A stretch of 64,000 nt of DNA. Source: Caballeronia turbans (GTDB lineage Bacteria; Pseudomonadota; Gammaproteobacteria; Burkholderiales; Burkholderiaceae). The position numbers and the translations under genes were made by a program. Below are positions 46,740 to 57,634 of the stretch, piece by piece. Every line of letters starts with the position of its first letter. Within the stretch, counting starts at the first letter, position 1. The notes below the pieces were generated by a model. That model worked only from the letters and a program-made list of their open reading frames with translations, did not search any database and was not told the DNA's origin. The stretch is taken from contig FCOD02000020.1 in assembly GCA_001544655.2 (NCBI GenBank), forward strand, positions 1-64,000, written 5' to 3'.

Positions 46740-46832
46740 TTGTTGCACGTCAGGTAACAACGATTATCACATCCATCGTAAAAATGCTTTGCATCCTTAC
46801 GGGTTATTCGACAATCCACGCAAAAATATAAT
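46740..46832 (+). promoter_or_regulatory. LysR box and promoter of the efflux operon
   Basis: The palindrome TTGTT-N11-AACAA (46740-46760) fits the T-N11-A LysR consensus. Further downstream lies a perfect -10 TATAAT (46827-46832), with a poor -35 (TTATTC, 46804-46809, 17-bp spacer), as expected for an activator-dependent promoter. It lies 38 bp before the GTG start of the outer-membrane factor gene. Confidence 0.6.
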
Positions 46833-46869
46833 CACTTCCTTGAATCTAATTCCAATTCGGGAGTGAATC

Positions 46870-48381
46870 GTGGGAGGGCGAGTCTTCGGAAGCGCTGGTT
46901 GCGCCGCCGTTCTTACAGCCATATTAACAATTGCCGGGTGCGCGAGCACGGGCAGGATCGCGCCGCAAGACTCGCTCACGGACGCATCCACGCTCGACGC
47001 CGGCAGCGCCATTCGCGCCGCCAATGCCGACGCCCGGTGGCCCGACGATCAATGGTGGCGCGCCTATCGCGACCCGCAGCTCGACGCCTGGATTTCACGC
47101 GCGACCCACGGCAGTCCCACACTCGCGATGGCCGCTGCACGCGTGCGCGAAGCGCAGCAACAGGCGGGCGTCGCGCGCTCCGAGCTCTTGCCGCACGTGG
47201 ACGGTGCGATGAGCGTCTCCCGCAAGAACTGGCCCAATAACGATTTCTACGGCCCCGGCCCGTTCGCCGACACGACGACCTGGGACAACATTGCCGGCCT
47301 CTCGCTGTCCTACAACCTCGACCTCTGGCATCGCGACGACAACAACGCCGAACGCGCGCTCGACGTCGCCCATGTGCGGGCCGCCGATGCGCGCGCCGCG
47401 CAGCTCGAGCTCGAAACGAACGTGGTGCGCGCGTACATCGGCTTCTCGCAGTCGTTCGCGCTGCTCGATATCGCGGAGGACACGCTCGCGCAGCAGGAAC
47501 GCATCGCCGAACTCGCGCGTCGGCGTCTGAAGGGCGGCCTCGGCACGCAGCTCGAAGTGAGCCAGGCCGAAGCGCCCCTGCCCGAGTACGAGCGTCAGGT
47601 CGATGTCTACAAGGAAGAAATCCAGCTCGCGCGCAATCAACTGGCCGCGCTCGCAGGCGAGGGTCCGGGCGCGGGTGAAGCGCTCACGCGTCCGGCGTTG
47701 TCGCTTGCGACGCCGCTGCCCCTGCCCTCCGCGCTGCCGGCGGAGCTCGTCGGGCATCGGCCCGATATCGTCGCGGCGCGCTGGATGGTCGCGGCGCAGG
47801 CGCGCGGCATCGACGTGGCGAAGGCCGGTTTCTACCCGAACATCAATCTCGCCGCGTCGCTGACACAGGCATTCGCGGGCGGTGCGCTGCTCAGCTTCCT
47901 GACGCGCGATGCGTCGGGCTACAGCTTCGGCCCGGCGATCTCGCTGCCGATCTTCGAAGGCGGACGCCTGCGCGCGCAGCTCGGTGCGGCATCGGCGCAG
48001 TACGATCAGGCCGTCGATCACTACAACGCGACGCTCGTCGCGGCGCTGAAGGACATTGCCGATCAGGTCGTGCGCGTGCATTCGCTCGACACGCAGCTCG
48101 AAGCGTCCGGCCGCTCCGTCGCCGCCGCGCGCAAGAACTACGATCTCGCGAACGAAGGCTACAAGCGCGGGCTCACCGATTACCTGAACGTGCTCGTTGC
48201 ACAGTCGCAGTTGCTCAAGGCGCAGGACGGCCAGGCGCGCGTGCGCGCGCAACGGCTCGCCTCTTACGCGACGCTCACGTCGGCGCTCGGCGGCGGCATC
48301 GACGATCCGTCGAACGGGCCCGAACAGACCGCGCTCGCGCCGTCGAAGCACATCGGGCCGTTCAGCAAGGCGCGGAACTGA
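46870..48381 (+). CDS. Outer-membrane efflux lipoprotein, NodT family
   Basis: A 503-residue outer-membrane factor of the NodT/OprM family, the exit duct of a tripartite pump. The GTG start has GGGAG 6 bp upstream. The signal peptide ends in the lipobox IAGC (Cys-25). The two OEP repeats have typical motifs (GGLGTQLEVSQAEAPLPEYE, and GHRPDIVAARWMVAAQARGI). It is the first gene of the efflux operon, ending 2 bp before the FUSC gene. E. coli aaeXAB has no dedicated OMF, so this operon is more complete. Confidence 0.92.
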   Translation: MGGRVFGSAGCAAVLTAILTIAGCASTGRIAPQDSLTDASTLDAGSAIRAANADARWPDDQWWRAYRDPQLDAWISRATHGSPTLAMAAARVREAQQQAGVARSELLPHVDGAMSVSRKNWPNNDFYGPGPFADTTTWDNIAGLSLSYNLDLWHRDDNNAERALDVAHVRAADARAAQLELETNVVRAYIGFSQSFALLDIAEDTLAQQERIAELARRRLKGGLGTQLEVSQAEAPLPEYERQVDVYKEEIQLARNQLAALAGEGPGAGEALTRPALSLATPLPLPSALPAELVGHRPDIVAARWMVAAQARGIDVAKAGFYPNINLAASLTQAFAGGALLSFLTRDASGYSFGPAISLPIFEGGRLRAQLGAASAQYDQAVDHYNATLVAALKDIADQVVRVHSLDTQLEASGRSVAAARKNYDLANEGYKRGLTDYLNVLVAQSQLLKAQDGQARVRAQRLASYATLTSALGGGIDDPSNGPEQTALAPSKHIGPFSKARN

Positions 48382-48383
48382 GC

Positions 48384-50549
48384 ATGTCGACGCCCGCTAC
48401 TTTCACCGAACGACCGTCGCTCAAGCTGGCTGTGCTCGACTGGGCGCGCACCGACGGCCTCGCGTGGGTCTACATCTTCAAGGCCGTGCTCGCCGCACTT
48501 TTGGCGCTGTGGATCGCGATGCGCCTCGACATGCAGCAGCCGCGCACCGCGATGACCACCGTGTTCGTCGTGATGCAGCCGCAAAGCGGCATGGTGCTCG
48601 CCAAGAGCTTCTATCGCTTCTGCGGGACGATGGTCGGCCTCGTCGTGATGATGGTCTTCATCAGCCTGTTCTCTCAGCAGCCGGTGCTGTTTCTTTCGGC
48701 GACGGCGCTCTGGGTCGGCATCTGCACGGCGGGCGCGGCGCGCAACCGCAACTTTCGCTCGTACGGCTTCGTGCTCGCGGGCTACACGGCCGCGCTGATC
48801 GGCATTCCGGCGGCGCAGCATCCGGAGGCCGCATATTTGTCGGCGCTCACGCGCGTCGGCGAAGTGACGCTCGGCATCGTGTGTTCCGGCGCGGTAAGCG
48901 CGCTCATCTTTCCGCAGCATGCGGGCGAGCAGGTCCGCACAACCGTGCGCCGGCGCTTCACGCAGTTCGTCGATTATGTGTGCCGCGCGCTGGCGGGCAA
49001 GATGGAACGCGCGCAGATCGAGCGGACGAATCTCGCGTTCGTGTCGGATATCGTCGGCTTCGAGGCCGCGCGCAGTGTGGCCGTGTTCGAAAACCCCGAA
49101 TCGCGCATGCGCGGCGGGCGGCTCGCACGTCTGAACAGCGAGTTCATGAGCGCATCGACGCGCTTTCATGCGCTGCATCAGTTGATGAACCGGCTGCGTG
49201 AGAACGCGTCGGCGACGACCATCGCCGCGCTCGAGCCGTTCTTTCGCGAAGTGCCGCCGCTCTTCTCACTGTCGGGCGAGCCGGTGCGCAACGCCGCCGA
49301 CGCCGCCCACGCCGCCGCGCAGTTGCGCGAATACAAGGCCGCCCTGCCGAAGCGCGTGCGTGCGGCGCGTGCCGCGCTCGAAACGAATCCGGAGTTCGCG
49401 CAACTGGAGTTCGATACCGCGGCGGAACTGCTCTACCGCTTCGTCGACGACATGCTCGCGTATGCCGAAACGTACGCGTCGCTGACATCGCCCTCGCACG
49501 AACGCGAGCGCTGGATCGCGCGCTACGTGCCTAAGACCAACCTGCTCGCGGCGGCCATCTCGGGCTTGCGCGGCGCGGTCGTGATGTTCGTCCTCTCCGC
49601 GTTCTGGATCGAAACCGCATGGCCGAGCGGCGGCACGATGGTGCTCAACGCCGCGGCCGTGTGCGCGCTCGCCTCGTCCTCGCCGCGCCCGACGCTCATG
49701 TCGGCGCAAATGGCCATCGGCACGATGCTCGCGGCCGTCGCCGGCATGATCGTCGTGTTCGGCGTGTTTCCGCATATCGACGGCTTCGCGATGATGTGCG
49801 CCGCGCTCGCGCCCGCCCTGCTGCTCGGCGCGTATCTGAGCACGCGGCGCACGCTCGCGGGCGTGGGCATCGGCTATTGCATCTTCTTCTGCTTTCTCGC
49901 GGGGCCGGACAACCTGGTCCACTACGATCCGACCGGCTTCATGAACGATGCGATCGCGCTCGTGCTGTCGATGATCGTCGCCGCGATCGCCTTCGCCGTG
50001 CTCCTGCCGACCGATGCGCCGTGGCTGCGTCATCTGCTGCTCGGCGATTTGCGGCGCGAAGTCGTGAACGCGCGCCGCGGACGTCTCGCGACCCTCACGA
50101 CGCACTTCGAGAGCCGCACGCGCGATCTGCTCTCCCAGATCAACGCGCTCGCCAACGGCCGTCCGGAGTTGCAACGCGATGCGCTGCAATGGCTCTTCGC
50201 GGTGCTCGAATTCGGCAATGCGGTGATCGACCTGCGGCGGGAAACCGGGAACTTACCGATCGGGCGCGGCTCGGTCGATGCGACGCTCGATGCGGTCGCG
50301 CGGCTCTTCGATCGACCGCAGGCGAAGCGCTTCGACGCCGCGCTCGCCGCCACGGAACGCGCGATCTCCGATATCCAGGCGCTGCTCGTCCTGGCCGAGC
50401 GGCCGCGCGAGGAAAGACATCGGTTAGAGCGCATCGCGAGTCATCTGCATTTCATCCGCACCGCGCTGCTCGATCACGAATCACCGTTCGCCCGGTTTGC
50501 GCCTGCCGGGAAACACACGCATGAAGGAGCGCTCCATGTTTGCGCGTAA
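48384..50549 (+). CDS. FUSC-family inner-membrane transporter (AaeB-like)
   Basis: A 721-residue fusaric acid/aromatic acid exporter. Two groups of six or so membrane segments, at about 30-180 and 385-550, each precede large cytoplasmic domains, the family plan. The N-terminal FKAVLAALLALWIAMRLDMQ and the PQSGMVLAKSFYRFCGTMVG stretch, repeated in the second half (RGAVVMFVLSAFWIETAWPS), are typical. It would export aromatic carboxylic acids using the proton-motive force. It overlaps the DUF1656 gene by 14 bp. Confidence 0.9.
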   Translation: MSTPATFTERPSLKLAVLDWARTDGLAWVYIFKAVLAALLALWIAMRLDMQQPRTAMTTVFVVMQPQSGMVLAKSFYRFCGTMVGLVVMMVFISLFSQQPVLFLSATALWVGICTAGAARNRNFRSYGFVLAGYTAALIGIPAAQHPEAAYLSALTRVGEVTLGIVCSGAVSALIFPQHAGEQVRTTVRRRFTQFVDYVCRALAGKMERAQIERTNLAFVSDIVGFEAARSVAVFENPESRMRGGRLARLNSEFMSASTRFHALHQLMNRLRENASATTIAALEPFFREVPPLFSLSGEPVRNAADAAHAAAQLREYKAALPKRVRAARAALETNPEFAQLEFDTAAELLYRFVDDMLAYAETYASLTSPSHERERWIARYVPKTNLLAAAISGLRGAVVMFVLSAFWIETAWPSGGTMVLNAAAVCALASSSPRPTLMSAQMAIGTMLAAVAGMIVVFGVFPHIDGFAMMCAALAPALLLGAYLSTRRTLAGVGIGYCIFFCFLAGPDNLVHYDPTGFMNDAIALVLSMIVAAIAFAVLLPTDAPWLRHLLLGDLRREVVNARRGRLATLTTHFESRTRDLLSQINALANGRPELQRDALQWLFAVLEFGNAVIDLRRETGNLPIGRGSVDATLDAVARLFDRPQAKRFDAALAATERAISDIQALLVLAERPREERHRLERIASHLHFIRTALLDHESPFARFAPAGKHTHEGALHVCA

Positions 50550-50739
50550 CGTCGCGATTTTCGAAGCCTATGTGCCGACGATCCTGCTGCTCTTCATCGC
50601 AGGCGCGATGATCACGTGGGTCGTCGACCGCGTGCTCGCGCTGACCGGACTCTATCGCGTGGTCTGGCATCCGGCGCTTTTTCGCGCAAGCCTGCTCGTG
50701 TGCATCTGCGGCACGCTCGGACTCGTCGCTTACGCGTAA
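50536..50739 (+). CDS. DUF1656 small membrane protein (AaeX-like)
   Basis: A 67-residue inner-membrane protein with two hydrophobic segments (about 10-30 and 45-64) of the DUF1656/AaeX type. AGGAG lies 6 bp before the ATG, within the end of the FUSC gene. Family members sit between the FUSC and HlyD genes; the exact role in the pump is unknown. Confidence 0.88.
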   Translation: MFARNVAIFEAYVPTILLLFIAGAMITWVVDRVLALTGLYRVVWHPALFRASLLVCICGTLGLVAYA

Positions 50740-50779
50740 GCGGCATCACTTTTCATACAAGCTGAAAAAGAGTTGCATC

Positions 50780-51643
50780 ATGATTCTTCGGAAAATCATC
50801 GGCGTCGTTTTGACGATCGCCATTTTCGCCGTCGCGCTCATCATCGGGCGCGTGCTCTGGGTGCATTACATGGATGAGCCGTGGACGCGCGATGGCCGCG
50901 TGCGCGCGGATGTCGTCAATGTCGCGCCGGATGTCTCGGGCGCGGTCGTGCAGTTGCCGGTTCGCGACAACCAGCTCGTGAAGAAAGGCGATCTCCTGAT
51001 GGAGATCGATCCGTCGCACTATCAGATCGCGGTCGAGCAGGCGCAGGCGAACGTTGCGGCGCGCGCGGCCGAATTGCGCATGCGCCGTGCGGATGCCGCG
51101 CGCCGCGCCGATATGGACAGTCAGGTCGTGTCGAAGGAAGCGCGTGAAAACGCGATGCAGACCGCATCGACCGCACAAGCGCAGTTGCAACAGGCGCAGG
51201 CCGCGCTCGATGCCGCGAAGCTCAATCTCGAACGCACGAAGGTGTTCTCGCCGGTCGATGGTTACGTGACGAACCTGAACGTGTTTCGCGGCGATTACGC
51301 GACGGCGGGCGCAGCCAAGCTTGCGATCGTCGACAGCCATTCGTTCTGGGTGTACGGCTATTTCGAGGAAACGAAGCTGCCGCGTGTGCGCATCGGCGAC
51401 AAGGCGTCGATTCGCCTGATGAGCGGCGGCGAGTTGAAGGGACATGTGGAGAGCATTTCGCGCGGCATCTATGACCGCGACAATCCGCAAAGCCGCGAAC
51501 TCCTCGCGGACGTGAACCCGACGTTCAACTGGGTGCGACTCGCGCAGCGCGTGCCGGTGCGCTTGCATATCGATGACGTGCCGCAGGGGGTGCTGCTGAG
51601 CGCGGGGACGACGTGTACGGTGGTGATTGCGCCGTCGAGTTGA
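50780..51643 (+). CDS. HlyD-family membrane fusion protein (AaeA-like)
   Basis: A 287-residue periplasmic adaptor. One N-terminal membrane anchor (about 5-27), two lipoyl half-motifs (around GAVVQLPVRDNQLVKKGDLL and FSPVDGYVTNLNVFRGDYAT), a coiled-coil hairpin between them (about 75-150, Ala/Gln/Arg-rich) and a beta-barrel domain follow. It links the FUSC pump to the NodT duct. It is the last gene of the operon before the terminator. Confidence 0.9.
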   Translation: MILRKIIGVVLTIAIFAVALIIGRVLWVHYMDEPWTRDGRVRADVVNVAPDVSGAVVQLPVRDNQLVKKGDLLMEIDPSHYQIAVEQAQANVAARAAELRMRRADAARRADMDSQVVSKEARENAMQTASTAQAQLQQAQAALDAAKLNLERTKVFSPVDGYVTNLNVFRGDYATAGAAKLAIVDSHSFWVYGYFEETKLPRVRIGDKASIRLMSGGELKGHVESISRGIYDRDNPQSRELLADVNPTFNWVRLAQRVPVRLHIDDVPQGVLLSAGTTCTVVIAPSS

Positions 51644-51704
51644 GCGATTTTCCGTGCCATTCGCGATATGGTTTATGCGCTTTTGAGCCAGCCAGACGAA
51701 CAAA

Positions 51705-51735
51705 AAGCCCGCTCCGGAATTCCCTGAGCGGGCTT
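51705..51735. terminator. Bidirectional terminator after the efflux operon
   Basis: A 10-bp stem (51705-51714 with 51726-51735) with A residues on the left and a T-rich right flank, between the convergent HlyD and solute-binding genes. Confidence 0.82.
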
Positions 51736-51759
51736 CTTGCATACAGCGTCGACGCCGCC

Positions 51760-52575
51760 TTACTTGAGCACGACCTTCACATCGAAATACTTCTGCGCGA
51801 AGCGCTCGATCGTCCCGTCGTCCTTCAATTCCTTCAACGCGCGATTGAGCGCTTCCTTGAGCGCCTTATCGTTCTTGCGCACACCGAAACCCACGCCGGA
51901 ACCCAGCAGCTTGTCATCCGACACGGCAGGTCCCGCGAACGCGAAGCCCGCGCCCTGCGGCTGCTTCAGAAATCCCTTCGACGCAGCTTCGGCATCCTGG
52001 AACGCCGCATCCAGACGACCCGACGCCAGATCCGCATAGATCTGGTCCTGCGCCTGATACGACGCGACATCGATGCCCGCCGGCGCCCACTTCGCCTTCG
52101 CGTACGTCTCCTGGATCGAACCTTGCAGCACGCCCACGCGCTTGCCCTTCAGACCATCGACGGTCGGCTGGATCGCGCTGCCCTTCTTCGCGATGAGCTG
52201 ATTGGGGATCGTGTAGATCGGATCCGTGAAGTCGATGGCGACCTTGCGCTTGTCGGTGATCGTCATGTCCGAATTGATGCCGTCGAACTTGCGCGCCTGC
52301 AATGCGGGAATGAGGCCGTCGAACGAGTTCTCGACCCACACGCACTTCATCTTCAACCTTGCGCACACCGCGTTGCCGATGTCGATATCGAAGCCCGTCA
52401 GCTCGCCGCTCGGCGACTTCGATTCGAACGGCGCGTAAGACGCTTCGACGCCGAAACGCAGTTCCTTCATGTTATCGGCTGCTTGCGCGTTCAACGCGGC
52501 GATGCCCGTGACGATAGTGGCGCCCAGCACAGCGAACGCGGCGAACTTGCGACCGACCAGATGCGATTTTTTCAA
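51760..52575 (-). CDS. Cationic amino-acid ABC transporter substrate-binding protein, TTG start
   Basis: A 271-residue periplasmic protein of the HisJ/LAO/AotJ family that would bind arginine, ornithine or lysine. The signal peptide begins KKSHLVGRKFAAFAVLG and ends near ALNAQA-ADN. The binding domain has ELRFGVEASYAPFESKSPSG and FDGINSDMTITDKRKVAIDF, family hallmarks. The best start is TTG at 52575: AAGGAG lies 8 bp before it, whereas no ATG gives a sensible signal peptide. It is 177 bp downstream of astE and seems to have its own promoter. It probably serves the hisQMP-type transporter 9 kb upstream. Confidence 0.88.
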   Translation of the reverse strand: MKKSHLVGRKFAAFAVLGATIVTGIAALNAQAADNMKELRFGVEASYAPFESKSPSGELTGFDIDIGNAVCARLKMKCVWVENSFDGLIPALQARKFDGINSDMTITDKRKVAIDFTDPIYTIPNQLIAKKGSAIQPTVDGLKGKRVGVLQGSIQETYAKAKWAPAGIDVASYQAQDQIYADLASGRLDAAFQDAEAASKGFLKQPQGAGFAFAGPAVSDDKLLGSGVGFGVRKNDKALKEALNRALKELKDDGTIERFAQKYFDVKVVLK

Positions 52576-52685
52576 CTTCCATCTCCTTCCATTGCGGTTC
52601 GATACGGGTGTCATGATGCGGCTTCGCACATCCGATGAAGCATTGCGGCACAAAATTCCCCACTCGCATCCGACACCGGGGCGCG

Positions 52686-52728
52686 ATTGTAGCGTGCACG
52701 AATCCCGGGGGCTTCGGACGAATCCCGG
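52686..52728 (-). promoter_or_regulatory. Promoter with 20-bp direct repeats before the solute-binding gene
   Basis: A -10 TACAAT (complement of 52686-52691) has a poor -35, but the 11-bp sequence ACGAATCCCGG occurs twice (52698-52708 and 52718-52728) exactly 20 bp apart, covering the -35 area. Direct repeats two helical turns apart are typical of AraC-family activators, such as the ArgR encoded at 60052-61074. The rest of 52576-52752 shows no gene. Confidence 0.5.
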
Positions 52729-52752
52729 TAAGCGATTCGGCAGCCGATTGAC

Positions 52753-53769
52753 TCAATCGAGAGAGGCGAGCGTCGAATCGGTCGTGTCGACGACCATCAG
52801 GCCGGCACGAAGCCCGGGCTTCACCTTCGGATTCGGAAACACGATGCGCTCTTCATCGTGCGACACGCGATAGCGATAGTCGCCATCGTGCGCGAGCTCG
52901 GTGCCTGCGGGGAACGCGGTGAAGTTCGGCACATCGCTCGCGACATTCAGCACGAAGTGGTCGCTCTGCTTGTCGATCTGCGCGACGACCGTAAACACGC
53001 GCAACGGCGCATCCTCCGTTGGCCCCTCGCCCGCGATCAGGCGACGCAACGCCGCATCCGATGCCGCGAAGCGCGCAAGCTCGTTCTGGCCGAACGGCCG
53101 CACTTTGCCCAGCTCCAGCGTGCACGCGAGCGCGCCTGCCTGCTCGGCCGTGAAATGCGTGAAGGTGTTGCCCTTCTCGCGATGCAGAAGCACGGCCTGC
53201 AGACGCGCATCGCGCAGCCAGTCGAACATCGCGCGCGCGAGCGGCGCGCCCGTGTGCGGCAACAACGCGAACTGTTCGAACACCGATGCGCGGATCGCGG
53301 TATGCATGTCGATGTGCCACTTCGGATGCGCGGTCGCATCGAAGAAGTTCAGTGCGGCGCGTTCGAGTTCGCCGGCGCGCGGCGCTTCGCGGCTCGTTTC
53401 GAAACGCGCATGACGGCCGCTGAACAGGCGATTGAGGTCGTCGTCGAGATACCGGTCGCCCGCGCGCATCGCGCCGATGTTACCGAGCACGACCAGCACG
53501 CGCGCGGCGAGCGGCGCCCGGCCACGCGCGATATCCGCGACGAGCGAAGACAGCATCTCGATCGGCGCGGTTTCATCGCCATGAATGCCCGCCGATACGA
53601 GCACGCTGTGCGTCGGTTCCTGGCCGGGTTCGAGCGATAACACCCCTTCGCCCTGCCACGTCCAGCGCACGCCCGAAGGCGCGGTTCCCACGTTCGCCGC
53701 GGGACGCCTGCCTTCGAGCGTGAAAGCAAGGAAGTCTTCGAGCAAGGGTGAATCAGCGCTGGAAGTCAT
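52753..53769 (-). CDS. astE: Succinylglutamate desuccinylase
   Basis: A 338-residue zinc hydrolase of the M14-like AstE/AspA family that releases glutamate and succinate from N-succinylglutamate, the last AST step. Zinc ligands are in [11 protein letters not shown] and [10 protein letters not shown]. The ATG at 53769 is preferred; a GTG 9 bp upstream also lies in frame. Its 5-prime end overlaps the astB 3-prime end by 17 bp, suggesting coupling. Confidence 0.94.
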   Translation of the reverse strand: MTSSADSPLLEDFLAFTLEGRRPAANVGTAPSGVRWTWQGEGVLSLEPGQEPTHSVLVSAGIHGDETAPIEMLSSLVADIARGRAPLAARVLVVLGNIGAMRAGDRYLDDDLNRLFSGRHARFETSREAPRAGELERAALNFFDATAHPKWHIDMHTAIRASVFEQFALLPHTGAPLARAMFDWLRDARLQAVLLHREKGNTFTHFTAEQAGALACTLELGKVRPFGQNELARFAASDAALRRLIAGEGPTEDAPLRVFTVVAQIDKQSDHFVLNVASDVPNFTAFPAGTELAHDGDYRYRVSHDEERIVFPNPKVKPGLRAGLMVVDTTDSTLASLD

Positions 53770-55102
53770 AGACGGCACCGAGTCCGAGAATGGTCGTCAG
53801 TTCGTCGAGTGCCGCGCGCGATTCGGCGAGCAGCGTCGGATCGGCGAGATCGGCGGGCGCGAGACGGTCGCGATAGTGTCTGTCGATCCACGCATCGAGC
53901 TGTGTGAAGAGCGCGTCGTTCATCCATACACGCGCATTGACCGCGGCGCGCTCGGCATCGTTGAGCACGACACGCAGACGCAGGCAGGCCGGGCCGCCGC
54001 CGTTCTTCATGCTTTCGCGCAAATCGAAGACGAGCACTTCGTCGATGGGCGTTACGCGCGACGCGAGCGAATCGAGATAAGCCGCCACGCGCGCGTTCTC
54101 GCGGCATTCCTGCGGCACGACGAGCAACTGCCTGCCATCCGCGCCAGACAGCAACTGGCTGTTGAAGAGATACGACGAGACCGCGTCCTCCACGCTCACT
54201 TCGCTTTCCGGCACTTCGAGCGCGGTAAACGGCGTGCCGAGCGCCTCGAGCTTCGCGCGCAGTTCGTCGTAGACCTTGTGCTGATCGACGAACGCGCGCT
54301 CATGGCAAAAGAGCGTCGTGCGATTGCCGACCGCGATCACGTCGTTATGGAACACGCCCGCGTCGATCACGCCGGGCGATTGCTGCGCAAACACGGTTGC
54401 ACTATTGGACAGGCCATGCAGGCGCGCGACCGCGCGGCTCGCTTCGAGCGTCTGACGCGCGGGATAGCGCTGCGGCTGCGGACCCTGTCCGTACTCGCTC
54501 TTGCCATACACGAAAAACTCGACGCCCTTGTCGCCGTACTCGCGAGCGAAGCGCGTATGGTTCGCCGCGCCTTCGTCGCCGAGTGCGGGCGTGCCGGGCA
54601 GCGCGTGATGGATGCGAAAGCGGGACTCATCGGCGAAGATCGCGCCGAGCGAGCGGCGTGTTTCGCCATGCTCGATCGCGCGATGTAGCTTGGCCGCGAG
54701 ATTCGCGGGCGTGAAATGCACGCGGCCGTCTTCCGTGTCCGCCGACGGGCTCACGGTCGCAGCGTTCGCGGTCCACATCGCCGATGCCGAGCTTGCCGCG
54801 GCGAGCAGTTCGGGCGCTTCACGCGCGGCGCGGGCGATCACGCTCGCGTCGTCGCCGGAAAAGCCGACATCGCGCAACAGCCTGATCGACGGGCGTTCCA
54901 GCGGCGGCAGCACGCCCTGCTGGAAACCGAGATCCGCGAGCCGCTTCATCTTGCGCAAGCCCTGCTTCGCGGCGGCCTTCGGGTTCGCCACCGACTTCTC
55001 ATTGCTGCGCGACGCGACGTTGCCGAACGAAAGTCCCGCGTAGTTGTGCGTCGGGCCGACCAGCCCGTCGAAGTTCGCCTCGTATGCTTTCGATGCCTGC
55101 AT
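53753..55102 (-). CDS. astB: N-succinylarginine dihydrolase
   Basis: A 449-residue AstB, which converts N-succinylarginine to N-succinylornithine, CO2 and ammonia. Family marks are [20 protein letters not shown] near the N-terminus, [20 protein letters not shown] in the middle and the late [15 protein letters not shown] with the catalytic Cys. The ATG at 55102 has GGGAA at good spacing; an ATG 6 bp upstream is too close to the box. Confidence 0.95.
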   Translation of the reverse strand: MQASKAYEANFDGLVGPTHNYAGLSFGNVASRSNEKSVANPKAAAKQGLRKMKRLADLGFQQGVLPPLERPSIRLLRDVGFSGDDASVIARAAREAPELLAAASSASAMWTANAATVSPSADTEDGRVHFTPANLAAKLHRAIEHGETRRSLGAIFADESRFRIHHALPGTPALGDEGAANHTRFAREYGDKGVEFFVYGKSEYGQGPQPQRYPARQTLEASRAVARLHGLSNSATVFAQQSPGVIDAGVFHNDVIAVGNRTTLFCHERAFVDQHKVYDELRAKLEALGTPFTALEVPESEVSVEDAVSSYLFNSQLLSGADGRQLLVVPQECRENARVAAYLDSLASRVTPIDEVLVFDLRESMKNGGGPACLRLRVVLNDAERAAVNARVWMNDALFTQLDAWIDRHYRDRLAPADLADPTLLAESRAALDELTTILGLGAVYDFQR

Positions 55103-55117
55103 GGTCATTTCCCGTAC

Positions 55118-56602
<1,485 letters not shown>

Positions 56603-57634
56603 TCACTTCGCGCGCGGATAAGACGTCAGCACGCGCACGTTGTCGCCTTCCTTCACGCGCAATGCGGCGGCTTCTTCCGCCGTCAGCACAAACGCGCCGT
56701 TCTCGACCGCGCCCGTCGTCGCGCCGCAGCGGAAGTCTTCGAGCAGCGTGTTCGATACGAGGCTCTTCGCGTCGCTGTCCGTCTGCGTGCGATCGCCGAT
56801 GCGCACGCGGGCGACCACGCTCTCACGCACGGTGCGCAAGTCTGTCGTATGGCATTCGAGCACCGGGCCCGCATCGAAGATATCGACGTGGTTCTCGTAA
56901 CGCAGCCCTTCCGCTTCGAGCATCTTGCGCGCGGGCGCCGTGTCCTTGTGCGTGACGCCGACCGCGCGTTGCGCCGCATCCGGCAGCAAGTCGAGATACA
57001 CCGGGTAGCGCGGCATCAACTCGGCGACGAAAGACTTCTTGCCGTGCGAGCTCAGGTAATCCGCTTCGTTGAAATCGATCTGATAGAAGTGCGAGCCGAC
57101 CGCGTCCCAGAACGGCGACTCGCCGTTCTCGTCGAAGTGTCCGCGCAGTTCCGCGCACAGGCGCTGCGGAAAGCGATCCGTGAACTGCGCGATGAACATG
57201 AAGCGCGAGCGCGACAGCAAGCCGCCCACACCCGCCGTCCGATAACGCGGGCTCAGGAACAGCGAGCACACTTCCGCATAACCCGTCAGATCGTGCGAGA
57301 TGTTGAGCAGCGACATGCGCGTCCATACGCCCATGTCCTTGCTCGCATGCACGACCGTCGACACGCGATAGTTGTAGAACGGCTGCTCCAGCCCGACTTC
57401 CGTTTCGATGCCGCACACACCGGCGACATCGCCCGTCGCGGTGTCTTCCATCACGAAGAAGTAGCCCGCTTCGAAGGCCTGCGCCTCGCCGGCGAGCGTG
57501 CGGCGCGCACGTTCGACGCGTGCCGCGAGCGCGCCGCGATCCGGCTTGAACGTGGTGAGTCCGGGACCCGTTTCCTGGGCGAGCGCGACGAGCGCATCGA
57601 CATCGCCCGGCTGCGTGCAACGCACGACGATCAT
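56603..57634 (-). CDS. aruG: Arginine N-succinyltransferase, beta subunit
   Basis: A 343-residue GNAT-fold subunit. With AruF it forms the heteromeric arginine/ornithine N-succinyltransferase of the Pseudomonas type. MIVVRCTQPGDVDALVALAQ begins the domain, and FYNYRVSTVVHASKDMGVWT and the C-terminal DNVRVLTSYPRAK fit the AstA/AruG family. The start has GGGAG upstream and overlaps the aruF stop (ATGA), which fits a paired complex. Confidence 0.93.
   Translation of the reverse strand: MIVVRCTQPGDVDALVALAQETGPGLTTFKPDRGALAARVERARRTLAGEAQAFEAGYFFVMEDTATGDVAGVCGIETEVGLEQPFYNYRVSTVVHASKDMGVWTRMSLLNISHDLTGYAEVCSLFLSPRYRTAGVGGLLSRSRFMFIAQFTDRFPQRLCAELRGHFDENGESPFWDAVGSHFYQIDFNEADYLSSHGKKSFVAELMPRYPVYLDLLPDAAQRAVGVTHKDTAPARKMLEAEGLRYENHVDIFDAGPVLECHTTDLRTVRESVVARVRIGDRTQTDSDAKSLVSNTLLEDFRCGATTGAVENGAFVLTAEEAAALRVKEGDNVRVLTSYPRAK

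Noticed and set aside
45299-46819. 506-codon minus-strand frame over the LysR and yedK region
   Set aside because: It is a different frame from the LysR gene and combines shadow sequence of two real genes.
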